Notes: a model not told the origin generated them from the letters alone. DNA of 64,000 nucleotides from Pseudomonas fluorescens (GCF_019212185.1 NZ_CP078138.1:1532501-1596500), one strand, 5' to 3'; positions 32,124 to 42,848 are shown, counted from the stretch's first letter. Translations and numbers: made by a program.

Positions 32124-33461
32124 TTAGATCTGTTCGGCCCAGAGGTCGTACTCATCGGCGTCGGTGACCTTGCACCAGACTTTGTCGCCTGGCTTGAGGT
32201 TGCTGCCGTTATCGATGAACACGTTGCCGTCGATTTCCGGGGCATCGAAGAAGCAGCGGCCTACAGCGCCTTGCTCGTCGACTTCGTCCACCAGTACTTC
32301 GATTTCACGGCCGATGCGCATTTGCAGGCGCGCCGAGCTGATTGCCTGCTGGTGAGCCATGAAGCGCTCCCAACGATCCTGCTTGACGTCGTCCGGGACG
32401 ATGTCCAGGTTCAGATCATTGGCCGGTGCGCCTTCGACGGGCGAGTACTGGAAGCAGCCGACGCGGTCGAGCTGGGCTTCGGTCAGCCAGTCCAGCAGGT
32501 ACTGGAAGTCTTCTTCGGTTTCGCCGGGGAAGCCGACGATGAACGTCGAGCGAATGATCAGGTCCGGGCAGATTTCGCGCCAGTTCTTGATCCGCGCCAG
32601 GGTCTTGTCTTCGAACGCGGGGCGTTTCATCGACTTCAGCACTTTCGGGCTGGCGTGCTGGAACGGGATGTCCAGGTACGGCAGGATCTTGCCGGCGGCC
32701 ATCAGCGGGATCAGTTCGTCAACGTGCGGGTACGGGTAGACGTAGTGCAGACGGACCCAGACGCCGAGGGTGCTCAGCGCTTCACAGAGTTCGGTCATGC
32801 GGGTTTTCACCGGCGCGCCGTTCCAGAAGCCGGTGCGGTATTTCACGTCGACGCCGTAGGCGCTGGTGTCCTGGGAGATCACCAGCAGCTCTTTGACGCC
32901 GGATTTGACCAGGCGCTGGGCTTCATCGAGCACGTCACCGACCGGACGGCTCACCAGCTTGCCGCGCATCGATGGGATGATGCAGAAGCTGCAGCTGTGG
33001 TTGCAGCCTTCGGAAATCTTCAGGTAGGCGTAGTGGCGCGGGGTCAGCTTGATGCCTTGCGGCGGCACCAGGTCGATCAGCGGATTGTGGTCCTGGCGTG
33101 GCGGCACGACTTCGTGCACGGCGTTGACCACTTGCTCGTACTGCTGCGGACCGGTGACGGCCAGCACGCTTGGGTGCACGTCACGGATGTTGCCTTCCTC
33201 GACGCCCATGCAGCCGGTCACGATGACCTTGCCGTTTTCCTTGATCGCTTCACCGATCACTTCCAGCGATTCGGCCTTGGCCGAGTCGATGAAGCCGCAG
33301 GTGTTGACCACCACGACATCCGCGTCCTGATAGGTGGACACGACGTCATAGCCTTCCATACGCAGTTGGGTGAGGATGCGCTCGGAGTCGACCAAGGCTT
33401 TTGGGCAACCCAGAGAGACGAAGCCAACCTTGGGGTTGGCCGACGCAGGAGTGGTGGACAT
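32124..33461 (-). CDS. rimO: Ribosomal protein S12 methylthiotransferase RimO
   Basis: Radical-SAM enzyme that adds a methylthio group to Asp88 of ribosomal protein S12. The 445-residue protein has the N-terminal UPF0004 domain with its Cys cluster ([30 protein letters not shown]), the radical-SAM CxxxCxxC in [18 protein letters not shown], and a C-terminal TRAM domain. The ATG at 33461 ([21 protein letters not shown]) is chosen; an in-frame ATG 15 codons upstream lacks family support. kup starts divergently at 33752. Confidence 0.97.
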   Translation of the reverse strand: MSTTPASANPKVGFVSLGCPKALVDSERILTQLRMEGYDVVSTYQDADVVVVNTCGFIDSAKAESLEVIGEAIKENGKVIVTGCMGVEEGNIRDVHPSVLAVTGPQQYEQVVNAVHEVVPPRQDHNPLIDLVPPQGIKLTPRHYAYLKISEGCNHSCSFCIIPSMRGKLVSRPVGDVLDEAQRLVKSGVKELLVISQDTSAYGVDVKYRTGFWNGAPVKTRMTELCEALSTLGVWVRLHYVYPYPHVDELIPLMAAGKILPYLDIPFQHASPKVLKSMKRPAFEDKTLARIKNWREICPDLIIRSTFIVGFPGETEEDFQYLLDWLTEAQLDRVGCFQYSPVEGAPANDLNLDIVPDDVKQDRWERFMAHQQAISSARLQMRIGREIEVLVDEVDEQGAVGRCFFDAPEIDGNVFIDNGSNLKPGDKVWCKVTDADEYDLWAEQI

Positions 33462-33751
33462 GTCTAACCTCGGTGTTTGGTGACGCCTCCAGCCGCAGGT
33501 GGGCAAGGCGACAGACGGACGCTTGGCGCGCCTCTGATCAAAAAGTGCGCAATTCTAGCGATGGTCGACGCACTTGACCAGCTTTATGCAGGGAAATACG
33601 ACGAGTGCTGCGCTATGCTTCGCGCCGTTAGGCCTCAGTGATTTTTTTGAGTCAATGAAACGTCTGTAACAACAAGTAAAACAGCGCATGCTGCACGTCA
33701 AAGTATAGGGCTTCTCGCGAAGCGGTCCGGTCTGGGTAGTAGGGGTGGTGG

Positions 33752-35653
33752 ATGGGTCAGGCAAGTAGTCAGGCAACGGGCGCCGAGCATTCGGCCGCCA
33801 AGCCGATCGGCATGCTGGTGGCGGCGGTGGGTGTGGTCTATGGCGATATCGGCACGAGCCCGCTGTACACCCTCAAGGAAGTGTTTTCCGGCGGTTATGG
33901 CGTACCGGTCACCCACGACGGTGTGCTGGGGATTCTGGCGCTGATCTTCTGGTCACTGATCTGGGTGGTGTCGATCAAGTACATGATGTTTGTCCTGCGC
34001 GCCGATAACCAGGGCGAAGGCGGAATCATGGCCCTGACTGCGCTGGCTCGCAGTGCGGCGGCCGGGCATGCGCGGCTGCGTACGCTGCTGGTGGTTTGTG
34101 GCTTGATCGGTGCCGCGCTGTTTTATGGCGACAGCATGATCACCCCGGCGATTTCCGTACTTTCGGCGATCGAGGGGCTGGGCCTGGCCTTTGATGGCAT
34201 CGACCATTGGGTGGTGCCGCTGTCGCTGGTGGTGCTGGTGGCGCTGTTTCTGATTCAGAGCCATGGCACCGCGCGAATCGGCATCCTGTTCGGTCCGATC
34301 ATGGTGACCTGGTTTGTTGTCCTGGGTGCGCTGGGGGTCTACGGCATCCTTCAGTACCCTGAAGTGTTACATGCGATAAACCCGATGTGGGCCGTGCGCT
34401 TTTTCATCGTGCACCCGGGCATGGGGGTAGCGATTCTCGGCGCGGTGGTGCTGGCGTTGACCGGAGCCGAAGCGCTGTACGCCGACATGGGCCACTTCGG
34501 CCGCAAACCAATCGCTCGCGCCTGGTTCATCCTGGTGCTGCCGGCGCTGGTGCTGAATTATTTTGGCCAGGGCGCATTGCTATTGGGCGACCCGCAGGCG
34601 GCGCGCAACCCGTTCTACCTGTTGGCGCCGGAATGGGCCTTGCTGCCGCTGGTCGGCCTGTCGACCCTGGCAACAGTGATTGCCTCCCAGGCGGTCATCT
34701 CCGGAGCATTCTCCCTGACCCGCCAGGCGATCCAGTTGGGCTACATCCCGCGCATGCACATTCAGCACACCTCCAGCGCTGAACAGGGACAGATCTACAT
34801 CGGCGCGGTGAACTGGTCGCTGATGGTCGGCGTGATCCTGCTGGTGCTCGGTTTCGAGTCGTCCGGTGCCTTGGCTTCGGCCTATGGCGTGGCGGTGACC
34901 GGCACCATGCTGATGACCACCATCCTGGTGTCGGCGGTGATGCTGCTGCTGTGGAAGTGGCCACCGATTCTTGCGGTCCCGGTACTGGTCGGCTTCCTGT
35001 TGGTGGATGGTCTGTACTTCGCTGCTAACGTGCCGAAAATCTTCCAGGGCGGGGCCTTCCCGGTGATCGCTGGCCTGGCCCTGTTTGTGCTGATGACCAC
35101 CTGGAAGCGTGGCAAGCAGTTGCTGATCGAGCGTATCGACGAGGGGGGGCTGCCGCTGCCGATTTTCATCAGCAGTATCGCCGTCCAGCCTCCTCACCGG
35201 GTGCAAGGCACCGCGGTGTTTCTCAGCGCGCGCCCGGACGCAGTGCCCCATGCGCTGTTGCACAACCTGCTGCATAACCAGGTGTTGCACGAGCAGGTGG
35301 TGCTGTTAACTGTGGTGTATGAAGACATCCCGCGAGTACCGCCAAGCCGACGTTTCGAGGTTGATTCCTACGGCGAAGGGTTCTTCCGGGTGATCCTGCA
35401 TTTCGGCTTCACCGATGAGCCTGACGTGCCGCAAGCCTTGAAACTGTGCCACCTCGCCGAACTGGACTTCAGTCCGATGCGCACCACTTACTTCCTGAGT
35501 CGCGAGACAGTGATCGCTTCGAAGCTCGAAGGTATGGCGCGTTGGCGTGAGGCGCTGTTCGCGTTCATGTTGAAGAATGCCAATGGCAATTTGCGCTTTT
35601 TCAATCTGCCGCTGAATCGGGTGATTGAGTTGGGGACGCAGGTGGAGATGTAG
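33752..35653 (+). CDS. kup: Low-affinity potassium uptake protein Kup
   Basis: K+/H+ symporter of the KUP/HAK family, 633 residues. The conserved first helix [17 protein letters not shown] is present, as are [20 protein letters not shown] and [16 protein letters not shown]. There are about 12 transmembrane segments in residues 20-450 and a C-terminal cytoplasmic domain. In P. aeruginosa the homologous region has rimO and kup next to the mprF pair, as here. The ATG at 33752 is preceded by GGGGTGGTGG. Confidence 0.96.
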   Translation: MGQASSQATGAEHSAAKPIGMLVAAVGVVYGDIGTSPLYTLKEVFSGGYGVPVTHDGVLGILALIFWSLIWVVSIKYMMFVLRADNQGEGGIMALTALARSAAAGHARLRTLLVVCGLIGAALFYGDSMITPAISVLSAIEGLGLAFDGIDHWVVPLSLVVLVALFLIQSHGTARIGILFGPIMVTWFVVLGALGVYGILQYPEVLHAINPMWAVRFFIVHPGMGVAILGAVVLALTGAEALYADMGHFGRKPIARAWFILVLPALVLNYFGQGALLLGDPQAARNPFYLLAPEWALLPLVGLSTLATVIASQAVISGAFSLTRQAIQLGYIPRMHIQHTSSAEQGQIYIGAVNWSLMVGVILLVLGFESSGALASAYGVAVTGTMLMTTILVSAVMLLLWKWPPILAVPVLVGFLLVDGLYFAANVPKIFQGGAFPVIAGLALFVLMTTWKRGKQLLIERIDEGGLPLPIFISSIAVQPPHRVQGTAVFLSARPDAVPHALLHNLLHNQVLHEQVVLLTVVYEDIPRVPPSRRFEVDSYGEGFFRVILHFGFTDEPDVPQALKLCHLAELDFSPMRTTYFLSRETVIASKLEGMARWREALFAFMLKNANGNLRFFNLPLNRVIELGTQVEM

Positions 35654-35662
35654 GGCAGGTTT

Positions 35663-35696
35663 CCTATGGGAGCGGTCGGGCTTCCACTCCCATAGG
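35663..35696. repeat. Inverted repeat after kup
   Basis: CCTATGGGAG (35663-35672) and CTCCCATAGG (35687-35696), perfect 10-bp arms around a 14-base loop, starting nine bases after the kup stop. No T tract; REP-like GGGAGC is included. Confidence 0.55.
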
Positions 35697-35864
35697 GCAC
35701 GCCAAGGTCACGCCTCGATCATTCAGACGGTGTGCTCGGTTCCCAGGCGGCAAAGTGCCCACGAACGAGAATCGGAGTGTGCCTACAAGGTCGTAGGGCG
35801 TCATCCGATATTGCATTGCAACGCTGGCTAAATTGAATCTTGATATGCCCAGGCGCTTAACCAT

Positions 35865-35902
35865 AAAAAAGCCCCCGTTACTCACCGGTAACGAGGGCTT
35901 TT
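35865..35902 (-). terminator. Terminator of the virJ/mprF operon (probably bidirectional)
   Basis: AAAAAAGCCCCCGTTAC and GGTAACGAGGGCTTTT form a long stem with A and T tails, between the convergent kup and virJ-like genes. It can stop transcripts from both sides. Confidence 0.85.
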
Positions 35903-35920
35903 CCGTACAGGCAATTCAAC

Positions 35921-37216
35921 TCACTCTTCAGCCACCTTCGCCGCAGCCTGGCGCTTGACGATGATGTCCACCAGGCGCTGGGCCAGGGCCGGATAGTTTT
36001 CGTCGAAGTGGTGGCCGCCTGGCAGCTTCATGGCTTCGCCGACGGCTGTCTTGTCGGTGCAGCCGCTTTCATCGGCCTCTTCTTCGCCGTAGATGCACAC
36101 CACTTTGGCGGCAGGCAGCTTGGCCATTTCCGGGCCGGTGGCGGCTTCCTTGCCGGCGTTGCCGAGCCAGCCTTCGACTTCGATCTCAAAACTGCCGGTG
36201 CGGGCGAAGGCCAGCAGGATAATTGCGTCGACGCGTTGCTGCTCCGACTCCGCCAGGCGGTTGTAGATGGCTGGCAGGACATCGGCACCGAACGAGTAGC
36301 CGGTCAGGATGAAGCGCTTGGTGCCCCATTTCTGCCGGTAGTGCTGCATCAATTCAGCCAGATCGATGGCGCTCTGCTCGGGGCTTTTGTGTTGCCAGTA
36401 GTAGCGCAGGGTGTCGATGCCCACCACAGGGTAGCCAATCTTGGCCATCTCGCCGGCGACGTCGCGGTCCAGGTCGCGCCAGCCGCCGTCACCGGAGAGG
36501 AACAGGGTGACAGTATCCTTGGCTTGGCCGGCGGGCACTTCGACCACTGGAATGTTCAGCCCGCCATTGCCCTTGTCGGCTCCGACAAGGATCTTGCGCA
36601 GTTCGTTATTCAAGACCTGCGGCAGGTTGATGTCATAGTCGCTGATGCTGGTTTCGGCATTGGTCTGGTCGCGTACGAAGCCAGCGCTGGTGTCGTCCGG
36701 ATTGTCGTTCCAGGCCACCAGCCAGTGGCCGTGGGCGGCGCTTTTGGGCAGCAGGTGGGTACAGCCGGGTTTTTCCAGGGCGAGGTCGACCGAGACTGCC
36801 TGGGATTTGTCGTCTTTCTGTTCGGCCAGCCAGCGCCAGGCCAGTACCGCGCCCGGACCAATGCCGCTGACCAGGGTCGCCGGGCCTTGCAACTGCCGGA
36901 GTGCTGATTGCAGGGCACGGCCTTGCAGCATGCAGTCCTTGGGCAGAATCACCTGGACTATCTGCGCCGAGCCGGCACGGCTGAGGGTCAGCAGTTGGGT
37001 GTCGCTGAGTTTCTGTTCTTCGTTGACCGCCACCACCACTTGGGCGCGTGCCTTGGTGCCCGGAACGACGCGGGTCATGGGCGCGCCGTCGGTGGGGGTC
37101 AGCAGTTCCAGGGTGGGCTGCGGCGCCGGACGGTTCCAGTACCAATAGCCACCACCGAGGATCACAGCCAGTGCCACCAGAGTGGCCAATACATACCGCC
37201 AGGTGCGTTGAATCAT
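35921..37216 (-). CDS. VirJ/AcvB-family aminoacyl-phosphatidylglycerol hydrolase
   Basis: A 431-residue periplasmic serine hydrolase. A membrane anchor spans about residues 8-27, followed by an N-terminal accessory domain (about 35-210) and an alpha/beta-hydrolase domain with LFLSGDGGWRDLD, nucleophile Ser308 in GYSFGAD, and the His motif PGGHHFDENYP. It is the homologue of P. aeruginosa PA0919, described as an alanyl-phosphatidylglycerol hydrolase, and of AcvB next to lpiA in alphaproteobacteria. Its start overlaps the mprF stop by one base, so the lipid-modifying and the reversing enzymes are translationally coupled. Confidence 0.88.
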   Translation of the reverse strand: MIQRTWRYVLATLVALAVILGGGYWYWNRPAPQPTLELLTPTDGAPMTRVVPGTKARAQVVVAVNEEQKLSDTQLLTLSRAGSAQIVQVILPKDCMLQGRALQSALRQLQGPATLVSGIGPGAVLAWRWLAEQKDDKSQAVSVDLALEKPGCTHLLPKSAAHGHWLVAWNDNPDDTSAGFVRDQTNAETSISDYDINLPQVLNNELRKILVGADKGNGGLNIPVVEVPAGQAKDTVTLFLSGDGGWRDLDRDVAGEMAKIGYPVVGIDTLRYYWQHKSPEQSAIDLAELMQHYRQKWGTKRFILTGYSFGADVLPAIYNRLAESEQQRVDAIILLAFARTGSFEIEVEGWLGNAGKEAATGPEMAKLPAAKVVCIYGEEEADESGCTDKTAVGEAMKLPGGHHFDENYPALAQRLVDIIVKRQAAAKVAEE

Positions 37217-39861
37217 CAGCGTTTCACCAATCCAGTCAAGCCGCCTGCGATCAAGGCGGCGGTGTCGGCCAGTGCCACCAGCGGATCCAGTCCGGCGGGC
37301 ACGGCCATATAACGGGGTTCCCAGTCAGGCTGGAATTTATCCTTGAAGCGACGCAGCCCCTGGAAGTTGTAGAGCTGCTCACCCCGGCGAAACACCATCG
37401 AGCCGAGGCGCTGGGTCAACGGGGCGCCGCGACGGGGTTGCAAGCCCGACAGTGGCACCATGCCCAGACTGAAACGTGCGTAACCATGGTTCTTATAATG
37501 CTGAATCAGGCCGACCATCATGAATTCCATGGTCAACTTGGGGGCGTCCGGGTGCGCGCGCATCAGGTCGAGGCTGGCCAGGTCATGGCTGTAGGTCTCG
37601 AGCAGGTTGGCGAAGGCCACTGGGCGTCCTTCGAAACGAATGATCGCGATGCGGAAATGCTTCAGGTAGTCATCGCTGAAGCGACCGAGGGAGAAGCCTT
37701 TCTCGCGAACGTTCTTCCCTGTGAGCCAGGCATCGGAAATGACTTTCAGCTCATCCATCGGCGCCTGGCCGGGCTCATGGATCTCCAGCGACAGGCCATC
37801 GCGGGTGCCACGGTTCCAGGTGTAGCGCAGGTCTTTCATCTCCTTGCCCTTGGCTTCGAGGTCGAAGCGCACCAGGTCGACCCGGGCTTCTTCGCCGAGC
37901 TTGATGGCGGTCAGGCCGATGTCCATGTAGTAGGGCAGGTTCTCGGCACGCACCTGATAAAACACCGGTCGTGCATGGTGCAGATCGCAGAGGTCGCGGA
38001 ACTGCCAGATCATTTCCGCGCGATGCTGCGGCTGGCCGATCGGGTCGTACAGGGCGACGAGGCTGCGTCCACGACGCGCATACATCAGAAAGGCGTCATC
38101 GTTGGGATGAAACAACAGCGCCTTGTCACCGGTCAGGGCCAGGCCGCCGTCGGGTTGCGCCGAAGCCATGAGAATCTTTCGGGCTTTTTCCAGGTCGGTC
38201 GCATCCGGCAGATCAATGGCGGGACGTGCCGTGCGCAGCAGCCAGGTCAGTGACACCACCACCAGCAGTACCGCGGCCCCGAGCAGCGAGCGCAAGCCGC
38301 GTGGTGCGTCGGAATCCAGGGTGAACTGCCACCACAGTTGATGGCTGTAGGGCACATCCTGATAGGCGAACAGCAGCAGCCAAATCGAGGCGGCGAGGAC
38401 GCAGACACTGGCGACCAGGTACAGCGGCGAAAACGGCAGCTCGGTCAAACGGCTAGGGCGGTAGAACGAGCTGCGGAAGATTGCCAACAGGCTGGCGGTG
38501 AGGATCAGCAGGCTGGCTTCTTCCCAATCGAAACCCTTGAGCAGTGAAAGTAGGGCGCCGGTCAGTAGCAGTACAGTCGTCAGGATCCAGGCCGCCGACA
38601 GGCGTCGCCGCAGACCCTGGGCCAGCAATAGGCACAGCACCCCAATCAAGCTGGCGCCGAAGTGCGAGGCGTCGATCAGTCGATGTGGGATCAGAAAGCC
38701 GATGTGCTCCAGGCGAGTGTCGATCTCCGGTGTCGCGCCAGAGAACAGCAATACCACGCCAGACAGAAACACCAGCACGGCCAATACCGGAGCCGCGAGG
38801 CCGGAAGCGGTCCGCAGCGATTCCCGAGTGTTGAACAGACGCTGGGCTTCATTGATCAGCAGCAGTACGCAGGCCACCAGCATCGGCAGGATCACATAGA
38901 TCAGGCGATACAGCAGCAGCGCAGCGGCCAGCGGCGCTGCGCCGAGTTTGTCAGCGAAGGCTGCGAGCAAAATCGCTTCGAAGACCCCGACACCGCCTGG
39001 CACATGACTGAGCACACCCGCCGCCAGGGCCAACAGATAGACCAGCAGGAACGCACCGAACGGCGGCGCCTCGGGCAGCAGTAGATAGAGCACGGTGGCC
39101 GCGGCCGCGACATCCAGAGCGGTGATGATCAGTTGCAGGAATGTCAGCCGACGTCCTGGCAGGCGCAGGGTGCGGCGACCGACACGCACCAGCAGGTTGT
39201 CCGCATACGGTTGCTCGGGCAGGCGCCGACGATAGATGCCGATAGCCAGTGCCGCGCAGAGCAGGAGCACGGCAATTGCAATGCCTCCCAGTAGCGCTTC
39301 AGATAAATGCAGGGCGGCTGATGCTGCGGGCAGGTTGCTCAAAGTTGCCAGTGCTGCCAGCGGGGGCAGGGCGCACCCCAGCGAAAGGCTGGCAAACAGG
39401 GTCATGTGGGCAACTTCCGAAGCCCCCAGTCCGTGTCGTGCATATAGGCGGTAGCGTACCGATCCACCGGATAGAAGGGACAGGCCTATGGCATTGCCGA
39501 TGGCAAAGGCGGTGAACCCGCCGAGCATCAGGCTGCGCGGTGGCAGGTTGGCGTTGGCATAGCGCGAGGCCGACCACTCATAGCCGAGCAGGATGATGAA
39601 GCCGACGATGGTCGCAACCAACGCTCCCAGCAATGCCGGTTGCGGCACTTCGAGGATCGAGTCGTGGAGGGCGTACAGGTCCAGCTCGCTCAAGAGATGG
39701 CGACAAGCGATCAGAGCGATGGCGAACAGCAGCAGGGTGACGGCCAGGCCAATGGGCTGGCGGTATTTGCTGAGCAGATCCAGCCAGTGCAGGCGAGTGG
39801 CTGTGATCGGTTGGTTCGCTGTAGCGGTGTCTTGTGAATCAGACGAGTTGGCGCGCATCAA
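37216..39861 (-). CDS. mprF: Aminoacyl-phosphatidylglycerol synthase/flippase MprF
   Basis: An 881-residue integral membrane enzyme that transfers Lys or Ala from aminoacyl-tRNA to phosphatidylglycerol, lowering the negative surface charge. The N-terminal half (about 30-540) has around 14 hydrophobic helices of the flippase type (VPGGVGVFEAILLAAFADKLG). The C-terminal domain (about 560-870) is the DUF2156 GNAT-like synthase with MEFMMVGLIQHYKNHGYARFSLGM. The P. aeruginosa counterpart makes alanyl-PG; residue choice cannot be read here. It is followed directly by the hydrolase gene. Confidence 0.94.
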   Translation of the reverse strand: MMRANSSDSQDTATANQPITATRLHWLDLLSKYRQPIGLAVTLLLFAIALIACRHLLSELDLYALHDSILEVPQPALLGALVATIVGFIILLGYEWSASRYANANLPPRSLMLGGFTAFAIGNAIGLSLLSGGSVRYRLYARHGLGASEVAHMTLFASLSLGCALPPLAALATLSNLPAASAALHLSEALLGGIAIAVLLLCAALAIGIYRRRLPEQPYADNLLVRVGRRTLRLPGRRLTFLQLIITALDVAAAATVLYLLLPEAPPFGAFLLVYLLALAAGVLSHVPGGVGVFEAILLAAFADKLGAAPLAAALLLYRLIYVILPMLVACVLLLINEAQRLFNTRESLRTASGLAAPVLAVLVFLSGVVLLFSGATPEIDTRLEHIGFLIPHRLIDASHFGASLIGVLCLLLAQGLRRRLSAAWILTTVLLLTGALLSLLKGFDWEEASLLILTASLLAIFRSSFYRPSRLTELPFSPLYLVASVCVLAASIWLLLFAYQDVPYSHQLWWQFTLDSDAPRGLRSLLGAAVLLVVVSLTWLLRTARPAIDLPDATDLEKARKILMASAQPDGGLALTGDKALLFHPNDDAFLMYARRGRSLVALYDPIGQPQHRAEMIWQFRDLCDLHHARPVFYQVRAENLPYYMDIGLTAIKLGEEARVDLVRFDLEAKGKEMKDLRYTWNRGTRDGLSLEIHEPGQAPMDELKVISDAWLTGKNVREKGFSLGRFSDDYLKHFRIAIIRFEGRPVAFANLLETYSHDLASLDLMRAHPDAPKLTMEFMMVGLIQHYKNHGYARFSLGMVPLSGLQPRRGAPLTQRLGSMVFRRGEQLYNFQGLRRFKDKFQPDWEPRYMAVPAGLDPLVALADTAALIAGGLTGLVKR

Positions 39862-40084
39862 TCACCTCTTGGATTGTGCGCGACAGGATGGGGGTATCCA
39901 GCCAAGTTACCAATCCCTGTAGAAAAAAATAGTTACAAGTACGGACGCTTATCATTGAGCGTTGTGCGTCATGGCGCAATCAAGTCTTGAGGGAGCATAG
40001 CCTGATCTGAAGAATCGGGGAGGGTGGCGAAGCTACGCAGCACCATGCCAGGCCTTTGTTACGAAAGGATTTTTCTACGGATAC

Positions 40085-40116
40085 AAAAAAGGCCACTCTT
40101 TCGAGTAGCCTTTTTT
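40085..40116 (-). terminator. Terminator of tRNA-fMet copy 1
   Basis: On the minus strand GGCTACTC-GAAA-GAGTGGCC then TTTTTT, seven bases after the tRNA 3' end. Confidence 0.85.
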
Positions 40117-40122
40117 GATGTT

Positions 40123-40199
<77 letters not shown>

Positions 40200-40356
40200 T
40201 CTGTGAGGCGGCATTCTACAGAGGATCGCGAGGGTGTCAACCGTTAATCGAACATTAGTTCAAATTAACCTACATTCCTCATCGCGACCCTCACCGTTGA
40301 GCTAAGTCGCGGATGTTCAACGAGATTTCATCTGGTTGTAAAAAATACGCGCGCAC

Positions 40357-40388
40357 AAAAAAGGCCACTCTTTCGAGTAGCCTTTTTT
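40357..40388 (-). terminator. Terminator of tRNA-fMet copy 2
   Basis: Exact copy of the stem-loop at 40085-40116, 272 bases away, followed by TTTTTT on the minus strand. Confidence 0.85.
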
Positions 40389-40394
40389 GATGTT

Positions 40395-40471
<77 letters not shown>

Positions 40472-40770
40472 TCTGTGTGTCGGCATTCTACAGAGGAAAG
40501 CGTGAGTGTCAACTGCTTATTGCGAAAAATCTGTTCCTGTTCAATCAGTTAGCACTCTATCGTGGATCACCATCAGGGCTGCAGGGCTTGCCACGTAAGG
40601 CTTTCAGCTCTATCGAAGGTGAAATCCCGATTAATAAAATAAATTTCAAGACAGGTCATTCAGGCGCTTTGTAGAAACCTGAAAAGCACTGGTGCTATAT
40701 ACAGGTGTGAGTGAGATACTGACAGTCCGACGGTTGAAAGTCCTTTTTCCTTCATCGAACACCGCCTTAT
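40472..40770. other. tRNA/dinB divergent gap
   Basis: A 299-base region holding the minus-strand tRNA promoter at its left end and the dinB SOS box and leader at its right end. Between 40530 and 40680 I see nothing recognisable. Confidence 0.5.
40689..40704 (+). promoter_or_regulatory. LexA (SOS) box of dinB
   Basis: CTGGTGCTATATACAG fits CTG-N10-CAG and shares TATACAGGTG-like right half with the recA box. It lies 66 bases upstream of the dinB ATG. Confidence 0.85.
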
Positions 40771-41832
40771 ATGACGCAACGCAAAATCATCCACGTCGAC
40801 TGCGACTGTTTTTATGCCGCCATCGAGATGCGTGACGATCCGACGCTCGCCAGCAAACCACTGGCGGTGGGCGGGTCGGCGGACCGGCGTGGGGTGATTG
40901 CAACCTGCAACTATGAGGCGAGAGCTTATGGCGTGCGGTCGGCTATGTCATCGCGTCACGCGCTTAAGCTGTGCCCGGACCTGGTAATCGTCAAGCCGCG
41001 GATGGACGCTTATCGTGAAGCGTCAAAGGAAATCCAGGGGATCTTTCGCGACTACACCGATCTCATCGAGCCGTTGTCGCTGGATGAGGCTTACCTTGAT
41101 GTGTCAGAAAGCAGTCATTTCAACGGCAGCGCCACGCGTATTGCCCAGGATATCCGACGCCGGGTTTCCAATCAGTTGCACATCACCGTCTCGGCGGGCG
41201 TGGCGCCTAACAAATTCCTGGCGAAGATCGCCAGTGACTGGAAGAAACCCAATGGTTTGTACGTGATCACGCCGGATCAGGTCGAAGATTTCGTCTCGCA
41301 TTTGCCCGTCAGCAAGCTGCACGGTGTGGGCAAGGTCACGGCGGACAAACTGTCACGGCTGGGAATTGCCGATTGTTTGCAACTGCGCGACTGGAGCAAG
41401 TTGGCGTTGGTGCGCGAATTCGGCAGCTTCGGCGAGCGTTTATGGGGCCTGGCCCGTGGGATAGATGAGCGGCAGGTACAAAACGACAGCCGACGTCAAT
41501 CAATCAGTGTGGAGAATACCTACGATGTCGATCTGCCCGATTTGGTCAGTTGCCTCGATAAGCTGCCCGAGCTACTGGAGACTCTGAACGGTCGCATGGC
41601 GCGTATCGACAGCAGTTATCGTCCGGGGAAACCCTTCGTCAAAGTGAAATTCCATGACTTTACCCAGACCACACTTGAGCAGGCCGGGGCGGGTCGGGAT
41701 CTGGGCAGCTATCAACTGTTGCTGACGCAGGCGTTCAATCGGGGCGGCAAGCCAGTGCGATTGCTGGGGATTGGGGTGCGCTTGCAGGATTTGCGCGGCG
41801 GGTTTGAACAGTTGGATCTGTTCAGCCGTTAG
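40771..41832 (+). CDS. dinB: DNA polymerase IV
   Basis: Y-family translesion polymerase. The 353-residue protein has catalytic motif HVDCDCFYAAIEMRDDP, SLDEAYLDVSES, the HhH region VGKVTADKLSRLGI, the little-finger domain, and the C-terminal beta-clamp binding pentapeptide QLDLF. A LexA box upstream predicts SOS induction together with recA. In P. aeruginosa dinB occupies the matching position after mprF. The ATG at 40771 fits the family start MTQRKIIHVD. Confidence 0.97.
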   Translation: MTQRKIIHVDCDCFYAAIEMRDDPTLASKPLAVGGSADRRGVIATCNYEARAYGVRSAMSSRHALKLCPDLVIVKPRMDAYREASKEIQGIFRDYTDLIEPLSLDEAYLDVSESSHFNGSATRIAQDIRRRVSNQLHITVSAGVAPNKFLAKIASDWKKPNGLYVITPDQVEDFVSHLPVSKLHGVGKVTADKLSRLGIADCLQLRDWSKLALVREFGSFGERLWGLARGIDERQVQNDSRRQSISVENTYDVDLPDLVSCLDKLPELLETLNGRMARIDSSYRPGKPFVKVKFHDFTQTTLEQAGAGRDLGSYQLLLTQAFNRGGKPVRLLGIGVRLQDLRGGFEQLDLFSR

Positions 41833-41877
41833 TCGGGCGGCAAGGCCTCGCGCCCGCAGGCACGAGGTTTCAGAGAC

Positions 41878-42831
41878 TCAATTGACGCCAGGGTCCGCCA
41901 CCAGGCGTCCGGCATCCCTGGTCAGCGACTTGAGGAATTCACTCTGCAACTCGGGATCGTTGCGGGTCAATTCGATCAGGCTCTGTTCCAGTTCGCTGGC
42001 TTCTTCCTCCAGGCCCAGCTCCGACAGGCGCTTGACCCGATGCACCCATTGGCTCACTTCGTCATCTTCGAGGTCGTCGTAGATCAGTTCGTGGGCTTCC
42101 AGCAACTTGCCGCGCAGGCCGCTGCTGATGGCCAGGGACGAGTCAACGTGAACGTCGTCCTGGGCGTCGGCAACGCTGATCTGCAATTTGCTGAGGCGGC
42201 TCAGGTCATGCTCGGAAAACGGGCTGTCGAGCAGGTTCAGGCGTAACACACCATTACGATCTGTGGTCAGCTCGAAGGTCTGCTTACCGGTCTTGACTTC
42301 GACCGGACGCTCGCTCCAGGGCAGGCTCGAGTATTCCGTGCGCTTGTCACGCTCGACTTCATCGATGCCCGCCAGGTTCTGTTGCGCGCGACCATGGGAC
42401 TGCACGTTCATGAACGGGTTGAGCCCGGCAAAGCCGTAGCTGATCCAGTCCTTGGTGACGCTGTCCGGCAGGTTGCCGAGGGCAAATACGTTGACCACAT
42501 TGGCACCGACCCCGGCCACGACGGCAACCGCGCCCAGCGGGATCTCGTAGACCTCCCGCCAGGGTTGGTACGGCGTGTAGCGATCGTAGCGGCGGGTGAC
42601 TTCGAACTCGGTGACCTCAAAGGTCTTCTGTTCGTGAATCCGTACCCGGCGTTGCGGCAGCTCAAGCACCTTAGGCTCACCGACATCGATCTGCAGGCTG
42701 TGATCGAGCAGTTTGCGCTCGATGCGCTCCTCGTGTTCGCTGCGTTGTGACATGTGGTTGGCACAGCCGCTGAGCAACAGGGTGCCGCACAGGGCGGCAC
42801 CACCGAGGTTTAAGGTGTTTCGCTTGAACAT
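41878..42831 (-). CDS. Conserved hypothetical lipoprotein
   Basis: A 317-residue protein with a lipoprotein signal, lipobox LLSGC (Cys23). Residues 30-95 form a beta-rich stretch (VLELPQRRVRIHEQKTFEVTEF broken by charged residues), followed by a hydrophobic segment AVAVVAGVGANVVNVFALG (about 101-119), a further beta-rich domain, and an acidic helical C-terminus (LEEEASELEQSLIELTR). I cannot assign a function. It is 17 bases downstream of proS on the same strand and may be cotranscribed. Asp at +2 is absent, so outer-membrane sorting is expected. Confidence 0.82.
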   Translation of the reverse strand: MFKRNTLNLGGAALCGTLLLSGCANHMSQRSEHEERIERKLLDHSLQIDVGEPKVLELPQRRVRIHEQKTFEVTEFEVTRRYDRYTPYQPWREVYEIPLGAVAVVAGVGANVVNVFALGNLPDSVTKDWISYGFAGLNPFMNVQSHGRAQQNLAGIDEVERDKRTEYSSLPWSERPVEVKTGKQTFELTTDRNGVLRLNLLDSPFSEHDLSRLSKLQISVADAQDDVHVDSSLAISSGLRGKLLEAHELIYDDLEDDEVSQWVHRVKRLSELGLEEEASELEQSLIELTRNDPELQSEFLKSLTRDAGRLVADPGVN

Positions 42832-42848
42832 GACGTCTCTATCTGGTT

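Noticed and set aside
31473..33467. 664-codon open frame on the plus strand across the GNAT gene and rimO
   Set aside because: It is antisense to two clear genes with family motifs; high-GC codon bias of rimO creates the open frame. No family resemblance or SD.
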